Positions 49,199 to 62,269 of a stretch of 64,000 nucleotides of DNA are shown here, piece after piece (position 1 is the first letter of the stretch; each line of letters starts with the position of its first letter). A program made the position numbers and the translations under genes. Location of the stretch: assembly GCA_051453625.1 (NCBI GenBank), contig JBOZIK010000001.1, positions 120,556,325 through 120,620,324 on the forward strand. The letters run 5' to 3'. This stretch comes from Welwitschia mirabilis. Its lineage: Eukaryota; Gnetophyta; Gnetopsida; Welwitschiales. The notes under the pieces were generated by a model. That model was not told the origin of the DNA, did no database searches, and saw only the letters and a list, made by a program, of their open reading frames with translations.

Positions 49199-49216
49199 TG
49201 GTATTGTTGTTAGGGA
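49199..49216 (+). promoter_or_regulatory. Element D1 primer-binding site (tRNA-Asp type)
   Basis: GGTATTGTTGTTAGGGA aligns with GGCGCCGTTGCCGGGGA, the complement of the tRNA-Asp 3' end used by Athila elements. All seven differences are transitions (C to T or G to A). Confidence 0.7.
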
Positions 49217-52200
49217 TATATATGTACAATAATGTTTTCAAGAGTACATGATTTTTCTTCTTATAATTTTTAGTTAGTTTTCATTTTCCTAGTGGTGGAT
49301 ATTAGTGCTCTTTTCAAAAATACATAAACTAGTCATGTTCTCTTTTGTTTTATGTGTTTTCAGTTTTCTTCTAGTGGTAGGTACTAGTTATTTTCTTGTA
49401 AAACTTAAACTAGTTCAAATTGTTACATTTAGTTATCTTTTTCTAACAGCTAAAACTTTATTTTTATATCTAATATTTCATGTTATAGATCTAATGACTT
49501 TCCTATAAGTATAACTAAACCTAAGATTATGAATTCTAAAAATGAATTAGACTCTAGTGATTTGTTTGTTTTATGTATTTTTTATTTTGTAAACTTCTAT
49601 AAATATTTACTTTTATTTTAGTCTTTTATTTTTGTTACAATATTTTAATAAAATTAAAAAACATAAGTTTTCTCCTAAGTTGGAAAATTTTTAAGTCTTA
49701 GTCATTTTGGGTTTCTGTCAAACTTTTTCTCAAACTCTGTGACCTAAAATTCATTATGTAAACTTAGTGAATCCTTTATCTTTTTTTTTAAACTATTTTG
49801 CTTAACTAGATTAGCACCATTTCTCTTCTTGACTAGTGCCATTAGCTTTTCTACTCTAAATATTATGAAACTTAAATAGTATTTTTGTGACCTCTTTGAA
49901 CCTTTTTAACTTACAAGCTTCATTTAAAACTATGAAAAATATAGGAAACATGAACTATCAACCTAAGCCATGAACTATTTTTTTGAAATTAAGCCATGAG
50001 TTGGGCTTCACATTCATTTCAAACACCTTCCAATCTAAGTCCTTTCTACTCCTGTAGTTTATAGAGCCAAAATAAATCCAAGCACACTATATGAAACGCT
50101 ATCCAATCTAGATAGACCTTTGAAGAGTGTCCTCAAATTCCTTTGTATATAAATTGATCTCCTTGTAATTATTAATTCCAGAAACTATATATCTCTCATT
50201 AGCAGTTTGATCCCATACATTTCTTTACTCCTCATGATCCTTAACTTTCGCCATAAAATTCATATTTTTATCCTTTGATCATTACCCTTCATTTCCTTTT
50301 TAATATCCTTTATGTTTTGACCAATATGGATTAGCTTCATAAATCCAACAAACCATCACACCTACCTTTAAGGATACCTTTCAGAGATTTCTAAAAGGTT
50401 ATGATGATTCTTCTTTCAATACACTTCAAATCCATGCTTAATTTTTGGAAGAATCCACTATGAAAATCGCTAAAAATCTCAAGCAACTTCTTCAACAAAT
50501 GGCTAAAACTAATGACCAAATCCTTAAGGCCCTTAACTAATAAGAAGATGAAGTAAACCTTTACACATTCTATGAACCTAGTATCCTAGAAAAATCTAAA
50601 GGGATTAGTAAGACTATAAGTAACAACATACAAATCCTATCCCTTAGGAATGAAGAAGAATCCCACAATGAAACCAATGATGACATCCAAAGGACCTTGA
50701 GTTTAGACATGCCTTAAAGAATAAGTAATGAGTTGCATCTAGATTATACTTTGGAGTAGGATTAGATGCATTTGATGATGATCAATCTATAGTTAGTAAG
50801 CATTCATTTTAAAAAAATGACAAATTAGAATGTTATACACTAGAGGATAAATCAATAGGTGACATTGATGAAATAGAAAATGAACCTGTCTTTGAACCTT
50901 AAGTAATGTTTCTTACATAATAATATGAGGAATAATCCTTTAAAAACTTTAATGAAATAGTTAAGAGCCTTTTTATAATTCATCCTTTAAAAAAATTTAT
51001 CTTCTTCTCAACAACATCTCAAACCAATTATGACATTTTCATGTTTATCTTTTACGTAAGACTTAGACCTTACAAAGGAAGATAATTTATCTTCACCTTT
51101 GAAACCATATTCTGATACTTTCTTTAATACACATTCATATTCTCTTATGGTTTATCTTCTCCCATGATTTGTACTTCACCTTTGTCTTTACCTCAAAATG
51201 ATGTCTTGAATGAATTATTGAGTAAATAGGAATAGGTTAAAGAATGAAAAACTACTAATTTTGAATGCACTAACCTTANNNNATCTTTTAATGTTCTTCT
51301 TAATTTTTTGGATTCATGCATAAATATTTACAATGATTCTCTCTCATTGTTGAATGTGTTGTATAATTTTGATACATCATTCAATCATCGCATTTACCAT
51401 TTTGAACCTTCATGTATGTAATACCTTGAAAAAGCCCTTGAAAATGTTTTAGCTTTTTCTGTGATTTTAAGTTTAGATTTTATTTAGATGTAAATTTTTC
51501 TTTTAGAATAAATTTTAAATTTAAAAAGTTAAAAATGTTTAAAAAAATTTGTATTTAACATCTTTTCATGCCTCAAGCCACCCAAAAATGTCCACCTATA
51601 TAATCATAGACTTAAGCATTTTTCTATAGAAAACCTCAAATATCATCCATTGCATAGAATAATTCATTATTACCTCAAATTCCATTTCCCATTGCTTTCA
51701 TTCTCCACCTTCTTAACTTCATGAACCACTATGTCTTTCCTTTGTTAATGAATTCCTTAGATTAAATAATCCTTGTTGATGATCCTTAAGTAAAAAACTT
51801 TTAATAATTTATTACTTTATCATTTTGAACTAGGTAGAATTTAAGTTTACTTGTAAGTTTTTGATAAAGGGTTCTATCCTTTTTTAAGTTAACCTATTAA
51901 GGTTCAGTCTCACTTAAGGTCTCCTAAATGGAAAATATGATTGAATTAAGGTGAAATATACTTTTATGCTAAGTTAATTATTTTTAACTTATTTTATGAT
52001 GATAAGAACTATCTTGATTAGGCTAATGATCCAATGACCCTTTTATATGCATAAAAATGTATTGGATATGATAAGAATGATTAAAAAGAAAGTAAAAATG
52101 TCTCCTCTCCAAAAGCACATTATTTATTAATAATTAACAATTAGGTTTAATTAATATCATTAGGGCTATGGACGTTCACTAGCAATGTATCTCTAATGAT

Positions 52201-52980
52201 TTAATTTGTGACATATTCAACTATATCATGGCTATAAATGCTTATTGATAAGGTAGCACTATCTCCTTCATTCATTAACATGTTTAACTCTATTGGAAGA
52301 AGATGTTATAACACTAAATGTTTAATTAGATCAAAATACTTAAGACAAGAAACAAGGCATGATCATGGAAAAAGGTAAATTGGAATGAAAATGCTAGAAT
52401 TATGATATGCTTTTTTTATTACTTTTCTTTAACTTATGTACTTGAGAATTTTCTTAACTAATTTTTAATTACTTTTAGGTTTACTTAGAGCATACTTTAT
52501 TTGTTCTATATTATGATCCTTTTAAATTTTAAATAAAATTGGTAAACTTTTTAATAAATGTAACCTTTAGTCGAGGTAATCTATCTTTTGAATATATCAA
52601 TAATGGATTTTTCATCAGATTGTAGGTTTAGTTTTTCTAAAAATTATGGTTTATTTTTAGCCTTTCATTACATTATTTTCCCTAAATATACTCATTATAA
52701 TCATTCACTAGCCGTGTAATTAATTTGTTCTACAAATCCTTGTATAAATTTTTCATCTTTGTAATTATGAGAATAAACATGAATTTTGATGAGGGAATAT
52801 GACATCTAATATCATAGGTTTGTAAAATTTCGATGCTTAAATGTTAAAAATTGATTAAAATTTTCAAAATAAAATGTCATATCATTTTATTACTTATCAT
52901 TTTCACTTGATTAATTTTTACATGTCACCATTTTTTCATTAACATTTTGCTAAGGGACTAGGAGAAGATTAGCTAGGAGT

Positions 52981-54197
52981 TGTATTTGCATACTACAATT
53001 GACATTCTAAGTAAATAAAATTGATTAATCTAGCATAAATAGAAATATTATATTTATGGTTTTATGACATATTAATGTTTTTTATCATTTTTATTACTTG
53101 TACATAAAATTATAAACTTTTCATTTGAAGGATAATTGCTACCTCATGAAGAACTGTGTAGAAGCTAATCATAATATAGCACTAAATGCTAGTGCTATTA
53201 GATAAGACTACTGGTACTATTAGCCTATTAAGAAGAAATTGCATCAATCTCATGTTCCAACATAATTTGAAAAGTACATCATAATGAACTTATGAGCTTC
53301 ATCAGACATAAATTAGACTACATGGTGGAAGTTAAATTAACACATCATAGTGACATGTGATGCAACAAGACTGATCAAGATGAAGATACATGACATGGCA
53401 TCCATTGACAGCATCATTAGCAATTAAAGGATACATCATTTCCATGTTTTTCCTTAAAGACAAAGAAATCCTCTTTGTCACTACATGTCAAACATATTAG
53501 TAACTTGTCCATTTTGTAAAGTAACCCTCCTAATGTAACTACCATTTAATGTAATCATGATGTACTTTTTTAAGCCTTCACTTATTTATAAAAGGACCTT
53601 ATGTGTTAATTGTAAATATCTTTTAGTTGGCTTAACATAGGGAAGACTTAGAGGCTAGGACATTATGATGCTCTAATACTTTTTCTTTGAGATAAAATGA
53701 TTCAATGCTAGTTGAGGGATTTTTCTTCTTCTTCTCCTCTATTGATTTAATGTATATTCATTTTAGATTTTAATATAAGAGCTAGTTTAAACTATTTTAT
53801 TGTTATTACACATTCATTTGGCATTAGCAAGAATAAGGTAGGACAAGTTATAAAATTAATTTAAATCCTTAAATTTTCTTCACATATTTAATTGGCGTTA
53901 GAAGTTTTTAAGTGGATCTTACTTAATCTTCAAGTTTTATGATACAAAAATCATTAGAGTGGAGGAGAAGAGTTGGATGAATCACTAGATCCTTGGAGCA
54001 TTTTTGTTCCTTTATGTTACTGATAGAAGATCGCTTCTTCTCTTAACTTTCTAATTTTTAGTTTTATGTGAGTTTTTCATTACACATAGAATTAATCTTA
54101 TGTCTTTTGGTTAAAGTTACCACATGTATCCTTGTGGAAGAATGATAACTAAGTGCAAACTTAGTTTTAAATCCAAATTACTACAAGGTTACAATCA
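52981..54197 (+). repeat. Element D1 3' LTR
   Basis: Starts TGTATTTGCATAC after a purine-rich tract (52953-52980, including AGGGACTAGGAGAAG). Partner of 47877-49193. TATA box TTATAAAAGGACC near 53585. Confidence 0.85.
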
Positions 54198-55919
54198 ACA
54201 TCCTATAATATCTCTACTTCTGTCGCATGCTTCATTATATGTGTAGTTAGTTGATTTCATGTCTAAATTGGATTTTGAAAAAGTAATTAACTTTATAATT
54301 TTTAATTAATTAATTAGTTAATATATTAATTAATAGAGATTTGGCAAAGTAATTAAGAAAATCAAAAGAAAGGTTAAGATGTTGTTAGAATTATAATTTA
54401 TGATTAATAAATATTAATTAATTTATAATATAAGAAATTAATTATATTCTAAATAACATGAACTAGTGTTAATATTTTGTATTAGTAGCCAATCAATATT
54501 AGTGACATGACAATGTAAGGGATGATTGATGTTAGGTATTAATAAATACAATATGATAGTATAAAGATAAAGGGCATATATGATTTAATATTATTAATTA
54601 AAATGAGTTTAATATAATTTATTATAATATGTTACATGTCATTTGAATTTGTTAAATGTTAATGAAATTAATGAATAAGAATAATACATCATGTTTTAGT
54701 TAAATGTGTTAGTGTAAATAATTAAACTTAGCATAGTATTTCATGCATTAATGTTAATTAGTTAATAAATAAAATATAACAATATAAAGAAGTGAGCATA
54801 TGGTTAATGGCTAATTAAGAAATAGTTAATTAAAATCAAATGAAAATGAAATAAGATTTCATTAGAATATGAGAATTAATAAGGTGTCAAATGCTTAGTA
54901 AGGTGGTGGCACATCAAAATGATGGCTACATATTAAGGAAGGTGTAATTATGCATGTAGAGTTAAGGTATCATAATTTATTTTAAGATTGATATGGCCTT
55001 ATGCATGATGATTTCATGCATAGGGGAATGTGGCTTATCATTAATATTTAATTTTCTTAAATATAACCTTTAAAATGAAAAGGGATTAAACATTCTAGCA
55101 TTGATGTATTTTTTATTAAAACATTAGGATTTCATAATAATCGATGGCTTTTTCATGGAGGGAAAAGATGGAGAAAGGCTTTTACATGAAGGAGTTGTTA
55201 AAAAGGAGAAGAAGGAAGGTATTTCCTACAACTTATTATGAGATAACTATAAAACCATTTATCAAACTTTTATGAAGATTGAGTTAAATATGGTTATTAA
55301 TAATTAGTATAGTTAAATAAGTTTGTATATAAATTTATCTTATCTAAAGAAGGGAAAGAATTGATCCTTTAGGCCATGCCACCTTAATAATTATTTAATG
55401 ATTTATGTTAATTATTCTTATTATTAACATAGTGATATTATTAAGTTTATTTATTTATTTTATCTATTAATATGACAAAATTATGTAAGTGTGTTTTTTT
55501 TTTTTTGTTTTTATAAAAGTATGTAGTTAAAATTTTAATTAAATAGCACTTTTTACCATCAAGAATCTTTAGCTGAAGTCTCTTTTAATCATGCTTAGAA
55601 ATGGAAATGCCTACATCTAAAAGAATCATTAAATACAATTACATAATTAACCCACCAATATTTATTGTCCTTAGATGATACAAAGACCATAGAACTATTT
55701 CTATTTTTTAAAATAATAGATTTCAAATTTTCTCAATGTTGGTTTATTTATAAGGTTAGTCCTTAGTTAAGTAAAGTGTGAATTTAAGACTATAGAAAGA
55801 GTTGACCCTTTCATTAAATTAAACAAAAATATATTATTTTATTTTATTATAAAATATGAGAGATAATGTTTGATTATTAAGATCCTAAGATTTAGGATGA
55901 GAATATAATTCATGACTAT
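54198..55919. other. AT-rich spacer between D1 and D2
   Basis: Dominated by TTAATTAATTAG-type simple sequence. No gene, LTR pair or recognisable coding fragment. The run of T at 55497-55506 is homopolymeric. Confidence 0.5.
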
Positions 55920-57250
55920 TATTAACATGTAAAAGTTGACATTTATATCAAGTGTTTTAGGTCAATTTATATTAAATGAAGAAATTAGTTAACTTCATTT
56001 AATTATAAAATATGTCTTCTATTATTTTTAAAATAAAATTTGATACTATGTTTTTCTCCATGATAATTATAGATCTTTAGCCATGTTTTGAAATACATGA
56101 AAGAAGATGGACATAATTCCATACAAAATAATAGTGTAAATGGAAACATAAGATGGTGACACATAGTAGTAGCATTAGAAGACATGTGGAAAAGACATGT
56201 GGTAATAGCAGTGATTGGTAAAGGAATTTGACTCTAAAGGCCATATGTTAGAGTCATTATGATGAAGATTCCACATAACACTATATGATGATCTCCACCA
56301 AATGCTATAGGATAATCTACATGAAATGATAAATGATGAATATTCTACCTAATGCTAGAGGATGAAATCTTATATACCTAATGCTATAAGACAACTGCTA
56401 CTAAATGCTACAAGACAAAATCTTATCTACCTAATGCTAAATGATGAATATTCTACCTAATGCTAAAATCCAAAGGCTCTTAACCACCTCAATGCTACCC
56501 TTACCTATAAAAGAACCTTGAACCCTCACTTGTAATCATCCTTCATTTGGACAAGGCATAGAGTCTTTGAAGTATTAAAGTGTAATGGCCTTCTAAGTAT
56601 TTCCTTAGGAAGTAAACTTGTTTCAAAGAGTTTAAGAATTTCTTCCTATTATTTCATCTTTGATGTAATGTACATTTTATTGATTTAATAATTCATAGTT
56701 ATTTCCTTTGATTGTTAGTTTCAAATTTAATTTTGTAATAAGAATACTTAAGGGATAATGCACTATTATGTTTCACTTTGGTCACTAAGTGGATTTAATT
56801 AATTAGTTAGCTCATAGTCTTAATAGTTTTATGGATCTTATATACTTTAATTCCTACTTTTCATTTTTATTATAAGGTTATGGGATTACTGACTATCAAA
56901 TTCATCAATACTAAAATGGAGAATGAGATTATGTTACCATGATTCATGCTTTTACATTTAATGATCTGAGTTTTTGTTCAAGGATAGTGCTTAATATGAT
57001 CAAGTAAGAACTCGTAAAGGATGAATTACATAACTCATAGCCTACTTGCTTCTCACCTTTTGAATAAAGTTTTAAAACCAATTTCACACTGTTTATTATT
57101 TTTCCCTTTCATTTTTATTTCTTTTTGTAACTTATACTTATGTTAAGATTTGTGTAATTTTTATCTAGTTAACATCAGATTATCACTAGGAAAGAACGAT
57201 AATTAAGCTTTCAACTTCATTTAAATTTAAAAATTGTAAAACAATGGATA
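55920..57250 (+). repeat. Element D2 5' LTR with U3 tandem repeats
   Basis: Starts TATTAACATGT (TG mutated) and aligns with 60913-62269. Between 56.26 and 56.47 kb it has tandem copies of a 25-35-bp motif near CTACCTAATGCTARAGGATGA. The TATA box CCTATAAAAGAACC follows at about 56506. Confidence 0.85.
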
Positions 57251-57256
57251 GCTTTT

Positions 57257-57273
57257 CGGCATCATTACAAGGG
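57257..57273 (+). promoter_or_regulatory. Element D2 primer-binding site (tRNA-Asp type)
   Basis: GGCATCATTACAAGGGA aligns with GGCGCCGTTGCCGGGGA. Five of the six differences are transitions. The surrounding GGGATA matches the D1 site. Confidence 0.7.
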
Positions 57274-60200
57274 ATAATGGCATGGTAGCTACTCAAAGAA
57301 AGTACAACTTTTCTTTCTTGTAAGTTTTTAGTTATATTTTTTATTTTTCTATTGGTAGGTACTAGGCCTTTCTAGTCATACTCGAACTAATTTTTTTTCC
57401 CTTTCTTTCATGTGCTTATTTATTTTTCCTTCTAGTGCTTGGTACTAGTTCTTTTTATAGTGATAACCAAACTAGTTTTTTTTTTGTTTTTCTTTTCAGT
57501 GTTTTTTTCTTCTTTTTTTTTTTTTAACAAAACCTTAACTAGTTTAAGTTGTTAAGTTTTATATATTTCTAACATTTAAAACTTTATTTTTATATCAGAT
57601 ATTTTCAAGTTATAGGTATAAAAAATTTTCTACAGGTGCAACTAAACCTAAGATTATGATTTTAAAATGACTCAAACTCTAACAATTTGTGTGTTTTGTG
57701 TGTTTTATAATTTTTTGGATTTTTTTTTTTACTTTTTTCTTATACCTTATAACCCATCGTTGTCCCTCACTGGCATTGTTAGTGTTCTTGCTTGGAATGT
57801 CTATACTTTTATCTAAATCATTCTGTGAACTCTTTAAAAAATTTTGACTTATAGACCTCTTCCAAAACTTAGAAAAATATGGAAAACATGAATTTCAAAG
57901 CCAAAATTTTGAACTATTTCCTTGAATTTAATCCATGAGTTAGGCTCTGTATCAGATTTACACACTCTGCAATATGAGTTTTATCTACCCTTATAGTTTC
58001 TAGAACTAAAAACAAGTCAAACTTACTATAGAAAGCTTTATCTAATCTAGAGAAACATTTGAAGAGTACCCTCAATCCTATCCATATTTAGGTTAGAATC
58101 CTTACAACTTTGAACTTAAAATTCCTTATCATGATTTAAGAGAGTTTGCTTCCTCTTGTTTCTTTATTCCTCATAATTCTTATCATTCATCATCATATTC
58201 ACATTTATCATTTTTTAACCCACATCCTTTATCATAATTCTCATCATTTAATCATCACCTATTAGCTTCATACAATCAACAAACCACCTCACCTTTCCTG
58301 AAGGATACTATTCAAAAATTTTTAAAAGGTGGTTTTATATCTTCTTTTAACATTCAACAACCTTCTTCAAATTCTTTAAAGGACATCCTTATATGATTCA
58401 TATAAGTCCAAATACAAATAAATCAAATAATTAAAGACTTAAGTGAAATATCCAATAATTAATCTAAGTCACTACTTAAATATCTAATGCATTAGAAGAA
58501 GAAAAAAATATTTCTACATTTTATGAATCTACAAGCTTAAAAAATCTTAAAGGAATTAATAAAACTAGAAGTGACAACATCCAAAACTTATTCCTTAAAA
58601 ATGAATAAGAAAACTAAAAAGAAATTAATGATGAAATACAAGAGAACCTTGAGTTTATACATTATTTAGAGAGTTAACTGTTGCATGAATGTAGAGTACA
58701 CTTTGGAGTAGGATTAAAAACTTTAAATGATGAAGATTAATCTATAGTAAGTGAGAAAACATTTAAAGGAGAAGAAAAATTTGAATTCTATACAATAGAG
58801 GATGAAATAAATACTAATCAAATTGAACCTATTCTTAAACCTTAACCAATGTCTCTTACACAACCTTATGAGAAATAATTTCTTAAAAACCTTAATAAAA
58901 AGAAGAAAATTAACCAAGATCTTAAACATAATCCATCCTTTAAAAAATCTTTTCCTCAATAATCCCTTAAATGAATCATGTCATTTTCATGTTTTAAGCA
59001 AGACTTGAACCTTTATGATGAAGATAAAACCACACCTTTAGAATCATCTTTTGATACTTTATTGATGATTATTTTTCTCCAATGATTTACACTTTGCCTT
59101 TGTCTTCATCCTAAAATAATATCTTACATGAGTTCTTAATAAATAGAAATAGGCCAATGGTTGGAAAATTTTTTATTTCAAACAAATTAATTTTACTACT
59201 ATCATTGATGTTCTTCAAGAATTTATAAATTCATGTTTAAATGTTTATATGAATTTGATCACCTATTTGAATGTGTTGTATAATTTTGATTCATCATTTA
59301 AACATCACATTCATTATTTTTAGCCTTTACATGTGTAATACCTTAGGAAATGCCTTAAAAAGTTTTTAGCTTCTTTGTATCATTTTAAGTTAGAATCTTC
59401 TTTAGATTATATTTTCCTTTTAGAATAAATTTTAGTTTTAAAAAATCAAAAGTGTTAAAAAAATATTTGCTTGACACCCTTTCACATTTGAAACCTTACA
59501 AGCACTTCAACGTGTATAATCACTACCTTAAGTATTTTCAAGTAGAAAATCCTAAATACCATCCATTCCATTGAATATACCATCATAGCCTTTGATTTTA
59601 CCTTTCATCCCTTTCATTTTCATTGCTGCACTCCTTAAACTCTATTAACTACCCACCTTCTTTAATCTATCCATGCATTCATTAGATTAGATGATCCTAG
59701 TTGATGATCCTAAGTAAATAAATTATTAACAAGTGATTGTACTATTGTTATAAATTAGGTAGAATTTAAGTTTATTTGCAGTTTTTTAATAAGAAGTTTT
59801 GCTCATTTTATAGTTAACTTATTAAGGTTTAGTTTCACTTAAGGTCTTTTGAATGGAAAAATATGATTAAATTAAAGTGAAATCTACTTTCATATTAAGT
59901 GAATTATTTTTGAGCATCTTATAGGGATACAAATTAACTTGATTAGGCTAATACGTGAATAACGTTTTCACATGCATAAACATGTATTTAATATGAGAAG
60001 GATGGTTTAAAAAAAAATAGAAATATTGCCTCTCCAAAAGCACATTATTTATTGATCATTAACAATTTGGTTTAGTTAACTACATGAGGGATATGGAAGC
60101 TCATAGCTAGTGCAGCTTTAATAATTTAACTTATGACATGTTTAACTACATTGGGGCTATTAATTCTTGTTGATAATGTAGCATTAAATCATTTATAAAT

Positions 60201-60912
60201 CAACATGTTTAAGTCTATTAAAAGGTTATGTCATAAGATTCAATGTCAAATTTGATCAAAATGCTTGAAATAAGGAATAAAACATGATTGTAGAAAACAT
60301 AACATAAAATAAAAAAGGTGGAATTGTAAGATACTTTTTGTGTTTACTTTTTTTCTTATATACTTGAGAATTTTCTTAACTAATTTTGTTGTCTTGTATA
60401 ATTACTTAGAGGATATCTTATTTATTAATAATGTGATACATTAAATTCAACATAAAATGCATGAAAATTTTAATAAATGTGATTATCAATTTAGGTATTC
60501 TATCTTTTAAATTTGTAAATAGTGGAATTTCATTAGGTTTCATGTTTGATGTTCCCTAAAAAATGAATTTTATTTTAATCTTTGCATTACATTATTTTCC
60601 TTAAGTGCATACATTAAATAATTTAGTGTTCATGTAATTAACTTTTTCTCAAAATCCTTGCATTAATTTCCTATCTTTGTAACTTTAAGGACAAAGTTAC
60701 ATTTTAATTAGGGGGTATGACATCTAGTTCTCACATTGTTTTTCACTGAATTTTTTATTTTGATGCCTTAAATGTAGAAAATTCGTCATAAAATTTTTCA
60801 AAGTTACATGATTCACATACTTGAGCACACTGACTTAAACAATTATTCCATATGTGAGTATGTTGTTATCAACTTTTTACTAAGGCACTCGCAAAAGTCT
60901 AATTAGGGGATG

Positions 60913-62269
60913 TGTTAACATGTAAAANNNNNNNNNNNNNNNNNNNNNNNNNNNNTAATTTTTTGTAAATGAAGACATTAGTTTAATTGTTTTAATCATA
61001 AAATATGTCTTCTATTATTTTGGAAATAAAATTTAATATTATTTTTTTCTCATAATACTTGTAGATGTTTAGCCATGTTTTGGAACACATGGCAGAAGAT
61101 TGATGTAATTCCACATAAAATAATATGGCAATAAAGACATGAGGTGGTGACACATAGTAGTAGCATTAGAAGAGATGTGGCAAAGACATGTAAAGGTTTC
61201 ATTAAATACATGAGGTAATAGCATTACTTGATAGAGGAACCTAGCTCTAAAGGCCACATGTTGGAGTTACTATGATAAAGACAGCCTTCACCAAATGTGA
61301 TATGATGAATATTCTACATAATAATATAAGATAGCCTCCATCAAATGCTAAATGATGAATATTCTACATAATACTAGAGGACAAGATATTATGTATGTAA
61401 TGCCATAAGACAACCTCCACCAAATGTTACAAGATAAAATATCATCTACTTAGTGATAAATGATAAAGATTCTACCTCACTCTACAAGTCAAGAGCTATT
61501 AATGACCTTAATCCTACCCTCATTTATAAAAGGACTTTAAACCCTCACTTTTAATCATCCTTTATGTAGGAAAGGAATGAAGTATTTAGAGTGTTAAGAT
61601 GTAATGGCCTTATAAGTACTTTCTTAGGAAGTAAGCTTATTTTAAGGAGCTTGAGAAGTCGTTCCTGTTTCTTCATCTTTAATGTAATGTACATTTTCTT
61701 GATTCATAAATTTAAAGTTATTTTCTCTTGATTATTAGCTTTAAATTTAATTTTGTACTAAGAATACTTAAGGGATAATGGACTATTAAGTTTTACTTTA
61801 GTCACTGAGTTGATTTGATTAGTTAATTGATTTATAGTCTTAATAGGTTTATGAAACTTTTACACTTTAGTTCATACTTTCCATTTTTATTATAGGGTTA
61901 TGGTATTAGTAACTACTAAATTCACCAACACTCAAATGATAGATGAGATTATGTCACCATGAATCATTCTTTCACACTTGATGATCTGAGTTTTTATTTT
62001 AGAATAGTGCTGCATATGATTGAATAAGGACTTACAAGAGGATGAATTGAGTAACTTGGAGCTTGCTTTCTTTCCACTTTTTAAATGAAGTTTCAAAACC
62101 ATTTTCTCAATTCTTTATTCTTTTTTCCTTTTTTTCCTCTCTTTTATAACTTGAACTTAAGTTAAAATTTGTGTAATTTCTATCTAGTAAACCCTTGATT
62201 ATTCATGTGAAAGAACGATCACTAAGTTTTTAACTTAATTTAAATTTGGACATTGTAAAATAATGAACA
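60913..62269 (+). repeat. Element D2 3' LTR
   Basis: Starts TGTTAACATGT after the purine-rich tract AATTAGGGGATG. Shares with the 5' copy AAATATGTCTTCTATTATTTT, TAGCCATGTTTTGRAA, GGTGACACATAGTAGTAGC, AAGGGATAATGSACTATTA and GATGATCTGAGTTTTT. The U3 tandem repeats recur at 61.27-61.49 kb and a TATA box at about 61520. A 28-N gap lies near its start. Confidence 0.85.

Larger units (their letters stand above)
47877..54197 (+). mobile_element. Element D1: Athila-like non-autonomous LTR element
   Basis: LTRs of about 1317 bp (47877-49193) and 1217 bp (52981-54197) flank an interior of about 3.8 kb. The primer site matches tRNA-Asp, as in Athila-type Ty3/gypsy elements. The interior has a repeated AT-rich leader and plus-strand coding-like stretches at 50.3-51.4 kb (e.g. 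FYEPSILEKSKGISK), but I recognise no protease, RT or integrase. It is thus probably a large retrotransposon derivative needing a partner. The interior aligns with that of D2. Outer flanks are ACACA and ACATC, at best a weak target duplication. A 4-N gap lies at 51279-51282. Confidence 0.75.
55920..62269 (+). mobile_element. Element D2: sister of D1, Athila-like non-autonomous LTR element
   Basis: LTRs of about 1330 bp (55920-57250) and 1357 bp (60913-62269) flank an interior of about 3.66 kb. Interior landmarks shared with D1: the tRNA-Asp primer site, GTAGGTACTAG leader repeats, TTTGAAGAGTRYCCTCAA, TAGCTTCATAMAATCMAACAA-type and AAGGATACYWTTCARARATTT phrases, then TTTAACATTTTTATTAAG-type downstream parts. 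LTRs of D1 and D2 are alike only near their ends and TATA region. No pol is recognised. A 28-N gap lies at 60928-60955. Confidence 0.75.

Noticed and set aside
58723-59008. Overlapping open frames on both strands in D2
   Set aside because: Lys/Leu/Phe-rich products of AT-rich DNA in opposite frames, with no domain. They lie in the decayed interior of D2.
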